Shown here piece after piece: positions 16,170-25,433 of a stretch of 64,000 nucleotides of DNA; position 1 is the first letter of the stretch, and every line of letters begins with the position of its first letter. The DNA is from Cohnella silvisoli (GTDB taxonomy: Bacteria > Bacillota > Bacilli > Paenibacillales > Paenibacillaceae), in NCBI RefSeq assembly GCF_021190915.1, contig NZ_JAIOAP010000017.1, forward strand, positions 115,665 to 179,664, in the 5' to 3' direction. Both the position numbers and the translations under genes were made by a program. The notes under the pieces are model-generated. The model was not told the origin of the DNA. It worked only from the letters and a program-made list of their open reading frames with translations, and made no database searches.

Positions 16170-17408
16170 TTACGGGATTTGTTCCTTGCCCTCCAGCATC
16201 ATTTGATGCTTGTTTAAATCCGGCTGGAAGCGATAACGGGTCGCTCCATCCGTTCCGGCAAACCTTCCGCCTTCCACGACAAGCTGGTCGTCCAATTGCG
16301 TCGGCAGTACCATTGGCGAAGTTGTCCAATAAGGAATCGCGTTATCCCCTTCTTGGAACGTGAAGGCTGAGGCCTCCCCGGTTTTCTTATCTATTCCATA
16401 AGCATAAAATTCAAGTCCATGGCAATCGGTATATCGAGGAATGAACAAATAAAGCTCAACTTTCGGGAAATCAAACTTCTGCATCATTATAGCTTTGTTT
16501 TCTTTTTGAATGATCTCAAGTGCCTCATAGTTCTGAATTAGGCTTTCCCCACCGGCAGTTGCTTTAAAGAAAAGCTCATAGTCGCCCGTGATCGTGAGAT
16601 CGGTATCTAGTCCCAAACAACTCGGAGCGCCTAACGGTTGAATCTTCTCGGCACTGCCTTTCCGAGGCCGCAGTTCAAACTTGCCTAACGTGGATTCGCC
16701 GATGGCTCTGACCTCTAGACTTGGATATTCGGAATCATGCTTGGCTTCGTCCGATATAGGTGGCTCCGTGTCAGGAAAATCCTCTATGGCGGGGCCGATT
16801 TGAGTGGATTCAAGACCTTTAGAGCTCATGTACTTATAGAAAGCCCGTTCCACTTTATTGTCCTTCCATACGATCACAAGCTGCGACTCGATGTTTCCAT
16901 TTTCGATGCCTGGCATATCAAACCCATTGTCTTTCTCCAGATCCGAGTGAACCGAATAGCCCTCTCCGACACCGTAATCATATCTCCATATATCCACAGC
17001 GGTCCACGTGCGCATATCATTCGGATCATCCTGATGCGGCTGCGCGAAATCCCGCTTAACCGACTGGCCCTCAGCAGCGTTGCCGAAAATATTCTTGACA
17101 TCTTCCTGCGCCATACCTATTTTCAAATGCTCCCTTACATATTCAGCCGTCATTTCGGACTTCCCCGCACCAACTTCTTGGGTATCCGGATACGACAAAC
17201 TTGATTTAGGAACCAGAAAATAAACTCCAATCAAGACAATCGCCGTCGCGACTGCTGCTGCCCAAGGAGAGAAACGTTTCTTACGCGGTTTAATTCGGTC
17301 GATAAGCGCTCTTTCTTCGACCTTGCGCATCATTTCCGAATCGAATTTCGTTACTTCGAAAGGCCCTCGCTTCATTCGGGCATACCATTCCGGTTTGTTA
17401 TCCTTCAC
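16170..17408 (-). CDS. Anti-sigma factor-like membrane protein
   Basis: 412 residues: a ~46-residue cytoplasmic N-terminus, one membrane helix (about residues 48-65, PWAAAVATAIVLIGVYFLV), then a large extracytoplasmic domain. It overlaps the preceding ECF sigma gene by 11 bases, the standard arrangement of sigma and cognate anti-sigma. The HxxxCxxC zinc motif of ZAS anti-sigma factors is absent from the N-terminus. The outer domain is not recognised and may sense an envelope signal (inference). Confidence 0.78.
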   Translation of the reverse strand: MKDNKPEWYARMKRGPFEVTKFDSEMMRKVEERALIDRIKPRKKRFSPWAAAVATAIVLIGVYFLVPKSSLSYPDTQEVGAGKSEMTAEYVREHLKIGMAQEDVKNIFGNAAEGQSVKRDFAQPHQDDPNDMRTWTAVDIWRYDYGVGEGYSVHSDLEKDNGFDMPGIENGNIESQLVIVWKDNKVERAFYKYMSSKGLESTQIGPAIEDFPDTEPPISDEAKHDSEYPSLEVRAIGESTLGKFELRPRKGSAEKIQPLGAPSCLGLDTDLTITGDYELFFKATAGGESLIQNYEALEIIQKENKAIMMQKFDFPKVELYLFIPRYTDCHGLEFYAYGIDKKTGEASAFTFQEGDNAIPYWTTSPMVLPTQLDDQLVVEGGRFAGTDGATRYRFQPDLNKHQMMLEGKEQIP

Positions 17409-17943
17409 GCCGTTCCACCTCCTTCATGAACTCCTTCATCTTGCTTCGGGCGCGATGAAGTCTTGATTTCACGGTTCCTGACGATACCCGCAGCAGTGAT
17501 GCGATTTCTGACAGCGGTAGCTCGTACTTAGCATCCAACACCAAAACCTCACGATATTTGGGAGGAAGCTTCAATACAAGTTGCCATATGGTATCCGTGA
17601 AGGTCCTGCTCATGTACTGCTCCTCAGCCGATGAAGCGCTTGAAGCGGAATGGATCCATTCAAGGAGCGTTACCTTGCGAAAAAATGCGTTTTTCCGGTA
17701 ATTAATAGCCGTGTTTCTTGTAATGGAAAATAGCCATGTTCTTACCGTAGACTGTCCGCGGAAAGAAGCAATATGCAAAAATGCTCGCAGAAACACATCC
17801 TGGGCGATATCATCCGACATGTCTACGTTTTTGGTCAAGAAGTAAGCGTAATTCCATACCTCTTGACCGTGTTCCTCCATCAATTCCTGCAGCGTGGCGG
17901 TTGGAATGTCGGAAACATATTTTAAGTAATCGCGCGTCAACAT
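17398..17943 (-). CDS. ECF RNA polymerase sigma factor
   Basis: 181 residues with the sigma-70 region 2 (YAYFLTKNVDMSDDIAQDVFLRAF and FRGQSTVRTWLFSITRNTAINYRK) and region 4 helix-turn-helix (LPPKYREVLVLDAKYELPLSEIASLLRVSSGTVKSRLHRAR). It lacks regions 1 and 3, as ECF sigmas do. The ATG at 17943 follows GAGGTGAGA; a GTG two codons upstream overlaps that site. It is co-transcribed with the anti-sigma gene. Target promoters are not readable here. Confidence 0.92.
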   Translation of the reverse strand: MLTRDYLKYVSDIPTATLQELMEEHGQEVWNYAYFLTKNVDMSDDIAQDVFLRAFLHIASFRGQSTVRTWLFSITRNTAINYRKNAFFRKVTLLEWIHSASSASSAEEQYMSRTFTDTIWQLVLKLPPKYREVLVLDAKYELPLSEIASLLRVSSGTVKSRLHRARSKMKEFMKEVERREG

Positions 17944-18078
17944 TCTCACCTCGTAAGATTAGACAACGGACAACACAAAAGGTTCCCATTTATTAAGATG
18001 AGACGCCATGTTTTCTTTTTCTGGAAAAAGGCGATGCTAAAGCGGGAACCAAAAACCAGCATCCAGGAGGACGGAAAA

Positions 18079-18624
18079 ATGAAAACAATCGTCGTGTCTG
18101 TCTACTTAAGCGTGATCAGTTTCCTTCTTTTAGGGACCTTACCCGTTACCCCAACAGCATATGCAAGTTCGGGCGAGACTCAGAAGATGGTGAAAATCAT
18201 TAACACCAAGGGCGAACAAGTCGGTGCCGCTTTGCTTATCCAAAAAGCGGGCGCTGTCCAGCTTCACATCGAAGCGAAGCACCTCCCGCCGGGCGTACAC
18301 GGTATTCACTTCCATGAAATAGGCAAATGCGATACCCCCGACTTTAAATCCGCAGGGGAGCATCTGAACCCCAATAAAAAACAACATGGGTTTCACAATC
18401 CGAAGGGTTTTCACGCTGGCGATCTGCCGAACATTCAAGTTAAGCAGGACGGTACCGTAATCGCGGATTTAGAAAGCAGATATGTCACGCTAATGACAGG
18501 GATGCCCAACTCCTTGCTAAAGCCTGGCGGAACAGCGCTCGTTATTCATGAAAAAGAGGACGATTACGTTACAGACCCTTCCGGCAATTCCGGAAACCGG
18601 ATTGCTTGCGGACCCATCCTTTAG
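18079..18624 (+). CDS. sodC: Secreted Cu/Zn superoxide dismutase
   Basis: 181 residues; the ATG at 18079 is 8 bases after AGGAGG. Signal peptide (residues about 1-27, ending near YASSGE). Metal ligands are visible in order: HFH (copper), SAGEHLNP (bridging His), HGFHNPKGFHAGDLPN (zinc His and Asp), and VIHEKEDDY (copper). B. subtilis YojM is reported to lack a copper ligand; no such loss is evident here, so the enzyme may be active. The conserved Cys pair (GKC and IACGPI) is present. Confidence 0.9.
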   Translation: MKTIVVSVYLSVISFLLLGTLPVTPTAYASSGETQKMVKIINTKGEQVGAALLIQKAGAVQLHIEAKHLPPGVHGIHFHEIGKCDTPDFKSAGEHLNPNKKQHGFHNPKGFHAGDLPNIQVKQDGTVIADLESRYVTLMTGMPNSLLKPGGTALVIHEKEDDYVTDPSGNSGNRIACGPIL

Positions 18625-18647
18625 GTAGCGGAACGCTCTTCCATCGT

Positions 18648-18681
18648 TGCAGGCAAGCCAGTTAAGACCGGCATGCCTGCA
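18648..18681. terminator. Hairpin between convergent sodC and pdaA-like genes
   Basis: TGCAGGCA (18648-18655) pairs with TGCCTGCA (18674-18681). There is no clear T run, so termination activity is uncertain. Confidence 0.4.
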
Positions 18682-18705
18682 TCTCCAATTTCATAGCCAT
18701 TGCCG

Positions 18706-19494
18706 TTATCGGTATTTTTTCACATTCAGGGTATCTAGGCTATAGAATTCATATCCCTTTTGTCTCGCATCATCAATAATCTTTCCCAGAGCCTCTGCGT
18801 TGTCGCTGGATACGGAATGAAGCAAGATTACAGCGCCGGGATGGAGTTGGCCCATTACGTTCCCGTAGGCATAACTCCCTCCTTTCTGCTGTTTGATATC
18901 CCAGTCCTTATAAGCAATTGACCAAAATACATTGGTGTAGCCAAGCTCACGGCAAACATCTAACATTCGATTGCTGAATATTCCTCTTGGCGGTCTGACG
19001 AACCGCATTCCTTGTCGGCCGGTTAACTTGGACACTTCCTGACTTACTTTATCCAATTCTTCCTTTATTTGCGTAGCCGACACTTGGGTCATATCCGGAT
19101 GGCTCCATGAATGATTGCCGATTAAATGATTTTCAGCAGCCATCCTTTTTAACAATTCCGGTTGATCTTGCACGAAATGACCCGTTACGAAAAAAGCGGC
19201 AGGCACTTTCTTTTCCTTCAACACATCAAGTATTCGGGCCGTGTAACCATTCTCGTATCCATTATCGAACGTAAGGTAAAGCTCCTTCTTGTCCGTATTG
19301 CCCAAGAAGATGGCTTCGTGCTTTTGCAGCGTATCCATAAAACCCTCTTCGGCAATAGAGGGAAGCTTGCCCTCCTTGCTTTTCTTAAAACCAAAGTGGA
19401 AAGGCTGATTTCCATGAGCAGATACTGGAATGGTGACGTTAAGAAAACAAAATAATACTGTCAAAACAATGAGCGGTTTAATGATTCGCTTCAT
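18706..19494 (-). CDS. pdaA: PdaA-like delta-lactam-biosynthetic de-N-acetylase
   Basis: 262 residues with a signal peptide (residues 1-26, ending VSAHG). NodB-type motifs follow: TFDNGYENGYT (motif 1, metal Asp-Asn variant), HSWSHPDMT (metal His pair), RPPRGIFSNR and the C-terminal ILLHSVSSDN. The DNGYENGYT sequence is the PdaA hallmark and separates it from general chitin deacetylases. PdaA removes the acetyl group from muramic acid during formation of spore-cortex muramic lactam. Expression in sporulation is inferred from the family. Confidence 0.88.
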   Translation of the reverse strand: MKRIIKPLIVLTVLFCFLNVTIPVSAHGNQPFHFGFKKSKEGKLPSIAEEGFMDTLQKHEAIFLGNTDKKELYLTFDNGYENGYTARILDVLKEKKVPAAFFVTGHFVQDQPELLKRMAAENHLIGNHSWSHPDMTQVSATQIKEELDKVSQEVSKLTGRQGMRFVRPPRGIFSNRMLDVCRELGYTNVFWSIAYKDWDIKQQKGGSYAYGNVMGQLHPGAVILLHSVSSDNAEALGKIIDDARQKGYEFYSLDTLNVKKYR

Positions 19495-19580
19495 CTTCGT
19501 TCACTCCTTGTTTGTAATCCCGAATATCCTTCCACAATAGCGGTTAAGATACTCATCATCATTTCCCTTTGGGAGGAGGA

Positions 19581-20726
19581 TTGTTCTTTACGATGAAGCT
19601 GTTCATTACAATGATCACGATGATATGTTTTGCATTGAATACTTACAGCTTTGCGGGTGCATCTAATGCCTATACGGAAGCGGAACTTGAGGTTGTACAT
19701 TTTCTTCAAGAATTATTTGATGCCCGTTCCCAATATTTGCTTAGCAAAGATGAAAAAGAGATCTTAAATCCTTACTACCTCCCGACGGAAACATTAAGCA
19801 GACATGCTTTAAGGCAGGAAGAAATGAGAAAACAATACATTCACGCTTGGGCGGCTCAAAGAAAAATACAATTTGTGCGAGCGGAAAGCCATATTCGCAT
19901 TCCACGCATTCGCATGGAGGGTGATCGAGCCAGAGTATCCGTCGTCCAATCCCAGAAATTGGATTACACGTATATGGAGCCCATCTCCATTAACCAATCC
20001 TTTGGAGTCGGAACACGCCATGCCTTGATATTAATCAAAAAAGACGGAAAATGGCATGTCCTGAAGGAATGGTATTCCGATCCGCTTAATGAAAACCCGA
20101 AATTAATATCCAAAATGGATGAGAACTTTCCAAACCCTTCAATCCATGAACATTTAAAATCAACTTCTATCGCCAAGGGAAAATCCAAATACCGTCGGGA
20201 CCGAGCGGTTGCTTATGCTAACAAATACGCAGGCGCAGCCTGGGGTGCCGGAAACGACAAACGCTACAATAAAAAGTATGTGGATTATACTTCCAAGGGC
20301 GGGGATTGCACCAATTTCGCCTCACAGGTTATTGGCGACCCGAAAGAAGGCGGCGGGTTGCAAATGACTGCCAACTGGCAGTATTGGTTTAACTCGGGAG
20401 GTAGCCATACATGGGTACAGACAGACCGTTTCAGCAGATTCCTTCAAAATTCCGGATATGTGCGCGTCATTGCCAAAGGAACGTTTGAAGAAATTACCAA
20501 AGTAAGCAAGGACCATCCCTACGGTGTTATTGGACAATTAAAGCCCGGCGATTTAATCGCTTATATTCTGCATGGCAATGACGTCGACCATTTCGGCGTA
20601 CTAGTTGGGTTTGACGATTATGGCTATCCGCTTGTGAATTCCCACACCGCCGATCGTCACAGGGTGCCCTTCGATTTGGGTTGGGACCAACATACCCGCT
20701 ATTTGCTCATTCATATCCGGGATTAA
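19581..20726 (+). CDS. Secreted amidase-domain protein (Amidase_6)
   Basis: About 381 residues. A signal peptide (MKLFITMITMICFALNTYSF) precedes an N-terminal helical domain (to about 180). The C-terminal half has the putative amidase domain: YRRDRAVAYANKYAG, the catalytic-type GGDCTNFASQVIG, HTWVQTDRF and the histidine motif DVDHFGVLVGF. Similar proteins occur in spore formers and act on cell wall or peptides (inference). The start is unclear: TTG at 19581 lies 4 bases after GGAGG, while the ATG at 19593 is 13 or more bases away. Confidence 0.83.
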   Translation: MFFTMKLFITMITMICFALNTYSFAGASNAYTEAELEVVHFLQELFDARSQYLLSKDEKEILNPYYLPTETLSRHALRQEEMRKQYIHAWAAQRKIQFVRAESHIRIPRIRMEGDRARVSVVQSQKLDYTYMEPISINQSFGVGTRHALILIKKDGKWHVLKEWYSDPLNENPKLISKMDENFPNPSIHEHLKSTSIAKGKSKYRRDRAVAYANKYAGAAWGAGNDKRYNKKYVDYTSKGGDCTNFASQVIGDPKEGGGLQMTANWQYWFNSGGSHTWVQTDRFSRFLQNSGYVRVIAKGTFEEITKVSKDHPYGVIGQLKPGDLIAYILHGNDVDHFGVLVGFDDYGYPLVNSHTADRHRVPFDLGWDQHTRYLLIHIRD

Positions 20727-20805
20727 TTCATGGAACTGTTCATACAGGGACAGCTTGACTCATAAAATACGAGGACAAGGGCTGCCATTGTATTGAGGTG
20801 AAATC

Positions 20806-22332
20806 ATGGGTTATTCTCTTCTAGCTAAACAGATGGCGTTTCGTCTAAATGCCATCGTTCTTGTAAAGGTGATCGGTTTCTTGGGGAGAATTCCTTTATA
20901 CCGGATTTTAGGGGCTGAAGGCGTCGGTTTATATCAAATCGCTTATTCTTTTTACGGGCTTATCTTTACCGCTGTTACAGGAGGGTTTCCTACCGCGTTG
21001 GCTTTAACCACGTCAAGAAACCGGGATCTAGGGAGACGGATGTTCAAAGTATTGCTCTACTTCAGCCTTCTTCTAGGAGGAAGTTTGGGCTTTTTTATTT
21101 TCCTGTCCGCTCCGCATCTCGCTAACGCTTTAGGAAACCCTGACCTAGTATTCGCTGTCCGCTGTATTTCACCGGCTGTTTGCGTGGTCCCTCTGCTTTT
21201 TGTGATGAGAGGTTATTTGCAAGGCTTAGAATATTACAGATCGATAGCCGCTTCCGAGTTGGTCGAACAAGCGGCGAGAATCGCCGTTCTTCTCGTCCTG
21301 ACTGCCTTATGGAGTCAATATGGAATGCCTGCTGCGGTAGGCGGCGCCGTCCTCGGAGCTTTTAGCGGAGCTAGCTGTGCTTTATTATTGTTGTGCGCTG
21401 TTTTTATTTACCGTTCGAATCATTTCACTACTAACTTTACAAGAAAAGTCAACGTTTCCACGAACGATCACCCGGTGCGAATCACGCGGAAGGATCTTAT
21501 GTTGTTTCTCGGTACCGCGCTAGCTATATCCGCTACACGTATCATTGTTCCCCTCTCCGATTTTCTAGATTCGTTAATCATTCCCTTTCGCTTGCAGTTT
21601 TCGGGTCTCACCTATGATGAAGCCGTTTCCGTATTCGGGGAAATTACCGGAATGGCGGCAACGATCGTTTATTTGCCGACTGTGTTCACCGCGGTTTTAT
21701 CTTATACGATATCTACCAAAGCGGCTGCGGATTGGAAAGATCAGAACAAGGAGCGTTTTGTGAAACGTTCCCAAATGGCCATGGAAATGACATGGCTGTG
21801 GGGCATAGGTACGGCCATGTTCTTGTTTTTCTATGCGGAGCCGTTATCCCTTATCCTCTTTGACCACGCAGGAGCTGCACGCGGGATCCGTTACCTGGCG
21901 CTCATTCCTTTTTTCGTCGGGAATCGAGAACTAACAACGACTTTATTATGGTGCGTCAATTTAAAACGCGTTCCGCTAAACGGATTGCTGCTCGGTGTCA
22001 TCATTTCCCTGTTTGCAGGTTTCTTTTTGACAGCCATTCCCGGTTTTGGTTATGCCGGAGCTGCCATAGGTGTCGTGGTACTTGAAATTACGGCAGCGTG
22101 TTGGAACTTCATTGCCTTAAAGAAGCAGTTCCCTTCTATTATTCAATCCTCAGCCATAGTAGCGGAAACTCTGGTATTAATTCTGGTCTTTATGCTTCTT
22201 TATTGGCTAGGACGAACGATTGATATCGATTTTCTGCCTAAAACGCTTCATATGCTAGGAACGATGGCGTTAAGTCTGATCGGAATCGTTCTCTATATCG
22301 CCAGAAACAAGAGAATCAAGTCATTTGTTTAA
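20806..22332 (+). CDS. MOP-family flippase, SpoVB-like
   Basis: 508 residues with about 14 membrane segments. The N-terminus (VLVKVIGFLGRIPLYRILGAEGVGLYQIAYSFYGLIFTAVTGGFPTALA) follows the SpoVB/MurJ pattern of the MOP superfamily, and FVMRGYLQGLEYYRSIAASELVEQAARI is the second signature. Such proteins flip lipid-linked glycans; SpoVB is linked to cortex synthesis in the mother cell. As SpoVB paralogues are common in Paenibacillaceae, assignment to spoVB itself is not certain. Confidence 0.85.
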   Translation: MGYSLLAKQMAFRLNAIVLVKVIGFLGRIPLYRILGAEGVGLYQIAYSFYGLIFTAVTGGFPTALALTTSRNRDLGRRMFKVLLYFSLLLGGSLGFFIFLSAPHLANALGNPDLVFAVRCISPAVCVVPLLFVMRGYLQGLEYYRSIAASELVEQAARIAVLLVLTALWSQYGMPAAVGGAVLGAFSGASCALLLLCAVFIYRSNHFTTNFTRKVNVSTNDHPVRITRKDLMLFLGTALAISATRIIVPLSDFLDSLIIPFRLQFSGLTYDEAVSVFGEITGMAATIVYLPTVFTAVLSYTISTKAAADWKDQNKERFVKRSQMAMEMTWLWGIGTAMFLFFYAEPLSLILFDHAGAARGIRYLALIPFFVGNRELTTTLLWCVNLKRVPLNGLLLGVIISLFAGFFLTAIPGFGYAGAAIGVVVLEITAACWNFIALKKQFPSIIQSSAIVAETLVLILVFMLLYWLGRTIDIDFLPKTLHMLGTMALSLIGIVLYIARNKRIKSFV

Positions 22333-22418
22333 TTGCTTCTCCCCTGGAATGCCAGACATATTCATTATTCCGCCTCCGTATATTCAGTTAATGACCATTT
22401 CCAAGGAGCTGAGATAGA

Positions 22419-23216
22419 TTGAACCAAGAAGCGCAATTCGAACATCAATTTTGGCTGCAAATTCTGGGCGACCATGCCAGATTTATATTTAATGCCTTAT
22501 CGCCGAAAGAGACGAGAGACATAGAAACAGCCCAAGCATTCATTCATCATTTCGACCAATTGCTTGACTGGGCACGCGCTAATGTCGACACCTCTCAATT
22601 AAATGAACTTAACGTTGCGGCTTTGCAATTGACGTTAAGCTTACGAGCTTTCAAACTCGATCTATTGGAGAGACGGTTGCTCGGAAAAGTAACGATCGGA
22701 TTACCCCCCACCTTCATCAATCATATGGTCGATGAACTTGAAGAGTACAAGAGAATACTGGATGAACTTGTGCAAGGAAAGCCTGTACCGCATTATCATT
22801 CCCTGCATCATGACTTACTATGGTTGACGGATGCTGCCGGTCATGCGGCCTCGATCGGGATGAATCTGGATACGGTAGAAAAACATTTGATTCATAAGAG
22901 CAAAGCCTTCGAGCGGCACTTTAACGAGTGTTACTTAAAGGCCATAGAATTAACCGGTTACTTGAGGACGATAAACAATCACTATCCGGCGATCTTCCGT
23001 TTCCATGCGGACGTCAACATTGAGATGACTGTGTTCATGGCATTCCTGAAGGAAATTGAGGAAATGGGATTAAGCGACGAGCTTCTAAGCCGCCTCAATC
23101 CGCTCGTTCCGGATCACATGTATCGGGAAGAATGTTACTACTTAATGAAGTTAGCCCAATGCGGCCACATAACCCCGCCAAATTGCAATCCGGCGAAACC
23201 TAGAGTCGTAGTCTAA
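22419..23216 (+). CDS. DUF2935 ferritin-like helical protein
   Basis: 265 residues, all-helical and soluble, in two similar halves. Each half has acidic and histidine residues at helix positions expected for a di-iron four-helix bundle (EHQFWLQILGDHARFIFNAL, then DVNIEMTVFMAFLKEIEEM). This is the DUF2935 pattern of Bacilli. Start is TTG with AAGGAG about 11 bases upstream. Its role is unknown; family members are often near spore genes. Confidence 0.82.
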   Translation: MNQEAQFEHQFWLQILGDHARFIFNALSPKETRDIETAQAFIHHFDQLLDWARANVDTSQLNELNVAALQLTLSLRAFKLDLLERRLLGKVTIGLPPTFINHMVDELEEYKRILDELVQGKPVPHYHSLHHDLLWLTDAAGHAASIGMNLDTVEKHLIHKSKAFERHFNECYLKAIELTGYLRTINNHYPAIFRFHADVNIEMTVFMAFLKEIEEMGLSDELLSRLNPLVPDHMYREECYYLMKLAQCGHITPPNCNPAKPRVVV

Positions 23217-23220
23217 GTTT

Positions 23221-24336
23221 TTATTTGGTTGCTCCCATAGACATAACTCTAACCTTCACTTTTACGTTTACATCAGCCTTGGAAAAAGCTTCCCCCCATC
23301 GGTCCTGAACGCCTTTCCATTGCCGATATTGTTTGGCTCGCGCATATAGTCCAAACCCTACAGGATCGATCTTCGCTGCCTGTATTTTATCGATCAACTG
23401 CACAAACTGGGCTTCAAGCTGTTGCTCTATCTCTTTCTCCAGCTTTTTCGCTTCCTTTTCTACATTGAAGGCAAATAGCCGCTCTGACAAGTTAATCCTC
23501 ATCTTCACATTGATATCGAAGCGGAAATTATTCTGCTCATAATTCACTTTGGTCTTAGTTGAAATATCCGTTGCGGTAAAGCTTAACTTATCGTGTTTAA
23601 AGAAGCTTTCGTCCGATTGGGAAGGAATCGTGACCGTAAACGGAAATTCTCCTCCCCGGCGAGGATTCAAGATGCTGAAAAGCTTGTTTTCGACCGGGTC
23701 AAGCGTGAGCGCGTAACGACCGTCTTCTTTCAGCAGTGCCGTACCCATTACTTTCAAATTGCCGTCTTTGCGTAAATCCGAAATACTAGGCGTCATTCCC
23801 TTCTCGAACATTTGCCTGTGCAATAGCTGGATCGTTGTATTCACAGTTATATTCCTCATGTGAGCCGTGCGGAGTAGTTCCGCCAAATAAATGGGGAGAC
23901 GCGGTTTATCTTGGGGCGAATATCGGATAATATCGGATACTTTTCCATTAACAAGCGCCACAATGGGAAGGACCGTATTTTTATTGTCGCGGTATAAAGG
24001 ATCCAAGAGCTGAAACCAGCCTTTATGCTGAAGAAGACGTTTACCGAGCAGAACCGCTTGTACTTTGCCTCCCATGGTCAAGGCAACCACACTGCGATCG
24101 AATTCTTCTCTTGACTTCCGCGTCGTATTCGTACGGACTTCTAAATCCTCTTCCTTCTTTTTGGCTTCCTTGCTAAAGACGGGACTTGAAATGGAGAAGA
24201 GAAGATTATCCTCCTCGTCTAAATCGATTCCAATCAGCAAAGAGAAAGTGACATCTTCCACATTCAAGCGATCGCTGCAATTTGTAAGGAATGCTGCTAG
24301 AATGAGCATCGTACAGCACAGTTTCCATTGTTTCAA
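23221..24336 (-). CDS. Ger(x)C-family spore germination lipoprotein
   Basis: 371 residues with the lipobox FLTNC (Cys at residue 20). The body matches GerAC/GerKC proteins: DVTFSLLIGIDLDEEDNL, then a helical C-terminal region ending VKVKVRVMSMGATK. It is the outer-face subunit of a germinant receptor in the spore inner membrane. It overlaps the gerB stop (ATGA) and ends the three-gene operon. Confidence 0.9.
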   Translation of the reverse strand: MKQWKLCCTMLILAAFLTNCSDRLNVEDVTFSLLIGIDLDEEDNLLFSISSPVFSKEAKKKEEDLEVRTNTTRKSREEFDRSVVALTMGGKVQAVLLGKRLLQHKGWFQLLDPLYRDNKNTVLPIVALVNGKVSDIIRYSPQDKPRLPIYLAELLRTAHMRNITVNTTIQLLHRQMFEKGMTPSISDLRKDGNLKVMGTALLKEDGRYALTLDPVENKLFSILNPRRGGEFPFTVTIPSQSDESFFKHDKLSFTATDISTKTKVNYEQNNFRFDINVKMRINLSERLFAFNVEKEAKKLEKEIEQQLEAQFVQLIDKIQAAKIDPVGFGLYARAKQYRQWKGVQDRWGEAFSKADVNVKVKVRVMSMGATK

Positions 24337-25433
24337 TGTAATTCCCCCTTATGGACTCTTACATAAAACTGGATATATACCCACAACAGCAAGGGAAGTA
24401 CAAACGTGATGCCAATGTTATAAATACTCACCCGCTTTGACCACATGTCCGCTTGATTCCAAGAAGGATGAATAACAAATACAATCGCGATAATCAATAC
24501 GAGAAGGACCGCCACATAGGGTGTGTGATCCTGCTTTCTCATCAGTTGACTTACGCTGAACGCGGCAAAGAACATATATGGAATCCATGAGGTTGAAACG
24601 ATAAATAAATAGATAGCCAAAAAGATCATATCGAATCGTTCCAAAAAGCGGAATTCGATCACTTTCAGCAGACTTAGCAGAGGTTGATTATAACCTGTGA
24701 TCTCGTCGGGACTGAAAAACGCGAAACAAATAATAGTGACATAAATGTACGCCAATATCGTTATTGAATTAGCGATTACGATACCGAGCATTGCCGATTG
24801 TTTGTTCTTTAAGAACGGATACACGATCATTGTAATTTCTAAACCCGCGATGGAGTATATGGTCGATTCTAAACCTTTAACAACCGGCATCATTCCTTCC
24901 TTGAACAAAGGCAACAAATGAATCCAGTGGCTGTCGCCCAAAACCAGCAGGAGAATAAACGGCATCCAGGCCGTTAGGTAAAAGACGAGCTCGCAATACC
25001 TTCCCATAATTCTCAACCCGTTGCGAGCAAGCATAAAAGTAGGGATGGTAAACAAGAATACTACAATATAATCGGGGGTTTGCGGTAAAAACCAAGCTTT
25101 GATATATAGCATCGCTCTAATTAGAATGAGCCAGACAGCACATATGAAATACAGCGTTACAGGTATTGAAATGAAAAGAGACAGCCATTTTCCAAAAAGC
25201 CGGTTAAGCAAGTCGTACAAAGTATCATTGGGAAAACGCTTGAAAATTTGAATCATTACATAGCTGGCGATGATATTGATGAACCATCCGATAATTAGCG
25301 ACATCCAGCCGTCCGTCCCGGATTTTTCCGCCAAATCTTTCGGAAGAGACATAATCCCCGTTCCGACTTGAATTCCATGAATAAGAAAGATAAACTGCAT
25401 AAAGGTAATTTCGTTCAGGGCATACTTTTTCAT
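24333..25433 (-). CDS. GerAB/GerKB-family germinant receptor permease subunit
   Basis: 366 residues with ten membrane helices and the N-terminal GIQVGTGIMSLPKDLAEKSGTDGWMS, typical of the spore permease branch of the APC superfamily. This subunit recognises the germinant; the ligand cannot be deduced. It overlaps both neighbours by 4 bases (ATGA), so A, B and C are translationally coupled. Confidence 0.92.
   Translation of the reverse strand: MKKYALNEITFMQFIFLIHGIQVGTGIMSLPKDLAEKSGTDGWMSLIIGWFINIIASYVMIQIFKRFPNDTLYDLLNRLFGKWLSLFISIPVTLYFICAVWLILIRAMLYIKAWFLPQTPDYIVVFLFTIPTFMLARNGLRIMGRYCELVFYLTAWMPFILLLVLGDSHWIHLLPLFKEGMMPVVKGLESTIYSIAGLEITMIVYPFLKNKQSAMLGIVIANSITILAYIYVTIICFAFFSPDEITGYNQPLLSLLKVIEFRFLERFDMIFLAIYLFIVSTSWIPYMFFAAFSVSQLMRKQDHTPYVAVLLVLIIAIVFVIHPSWNQADMWSKRVSIYNIGITFVLPLLLWVYIQFYVRVHKGELH

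Noticed and set aside
18648..18681. LexA-like or regulator palindrome
   Set aside because: Sits between convergent stops, so a hairpin or weak terminator is a better fit.
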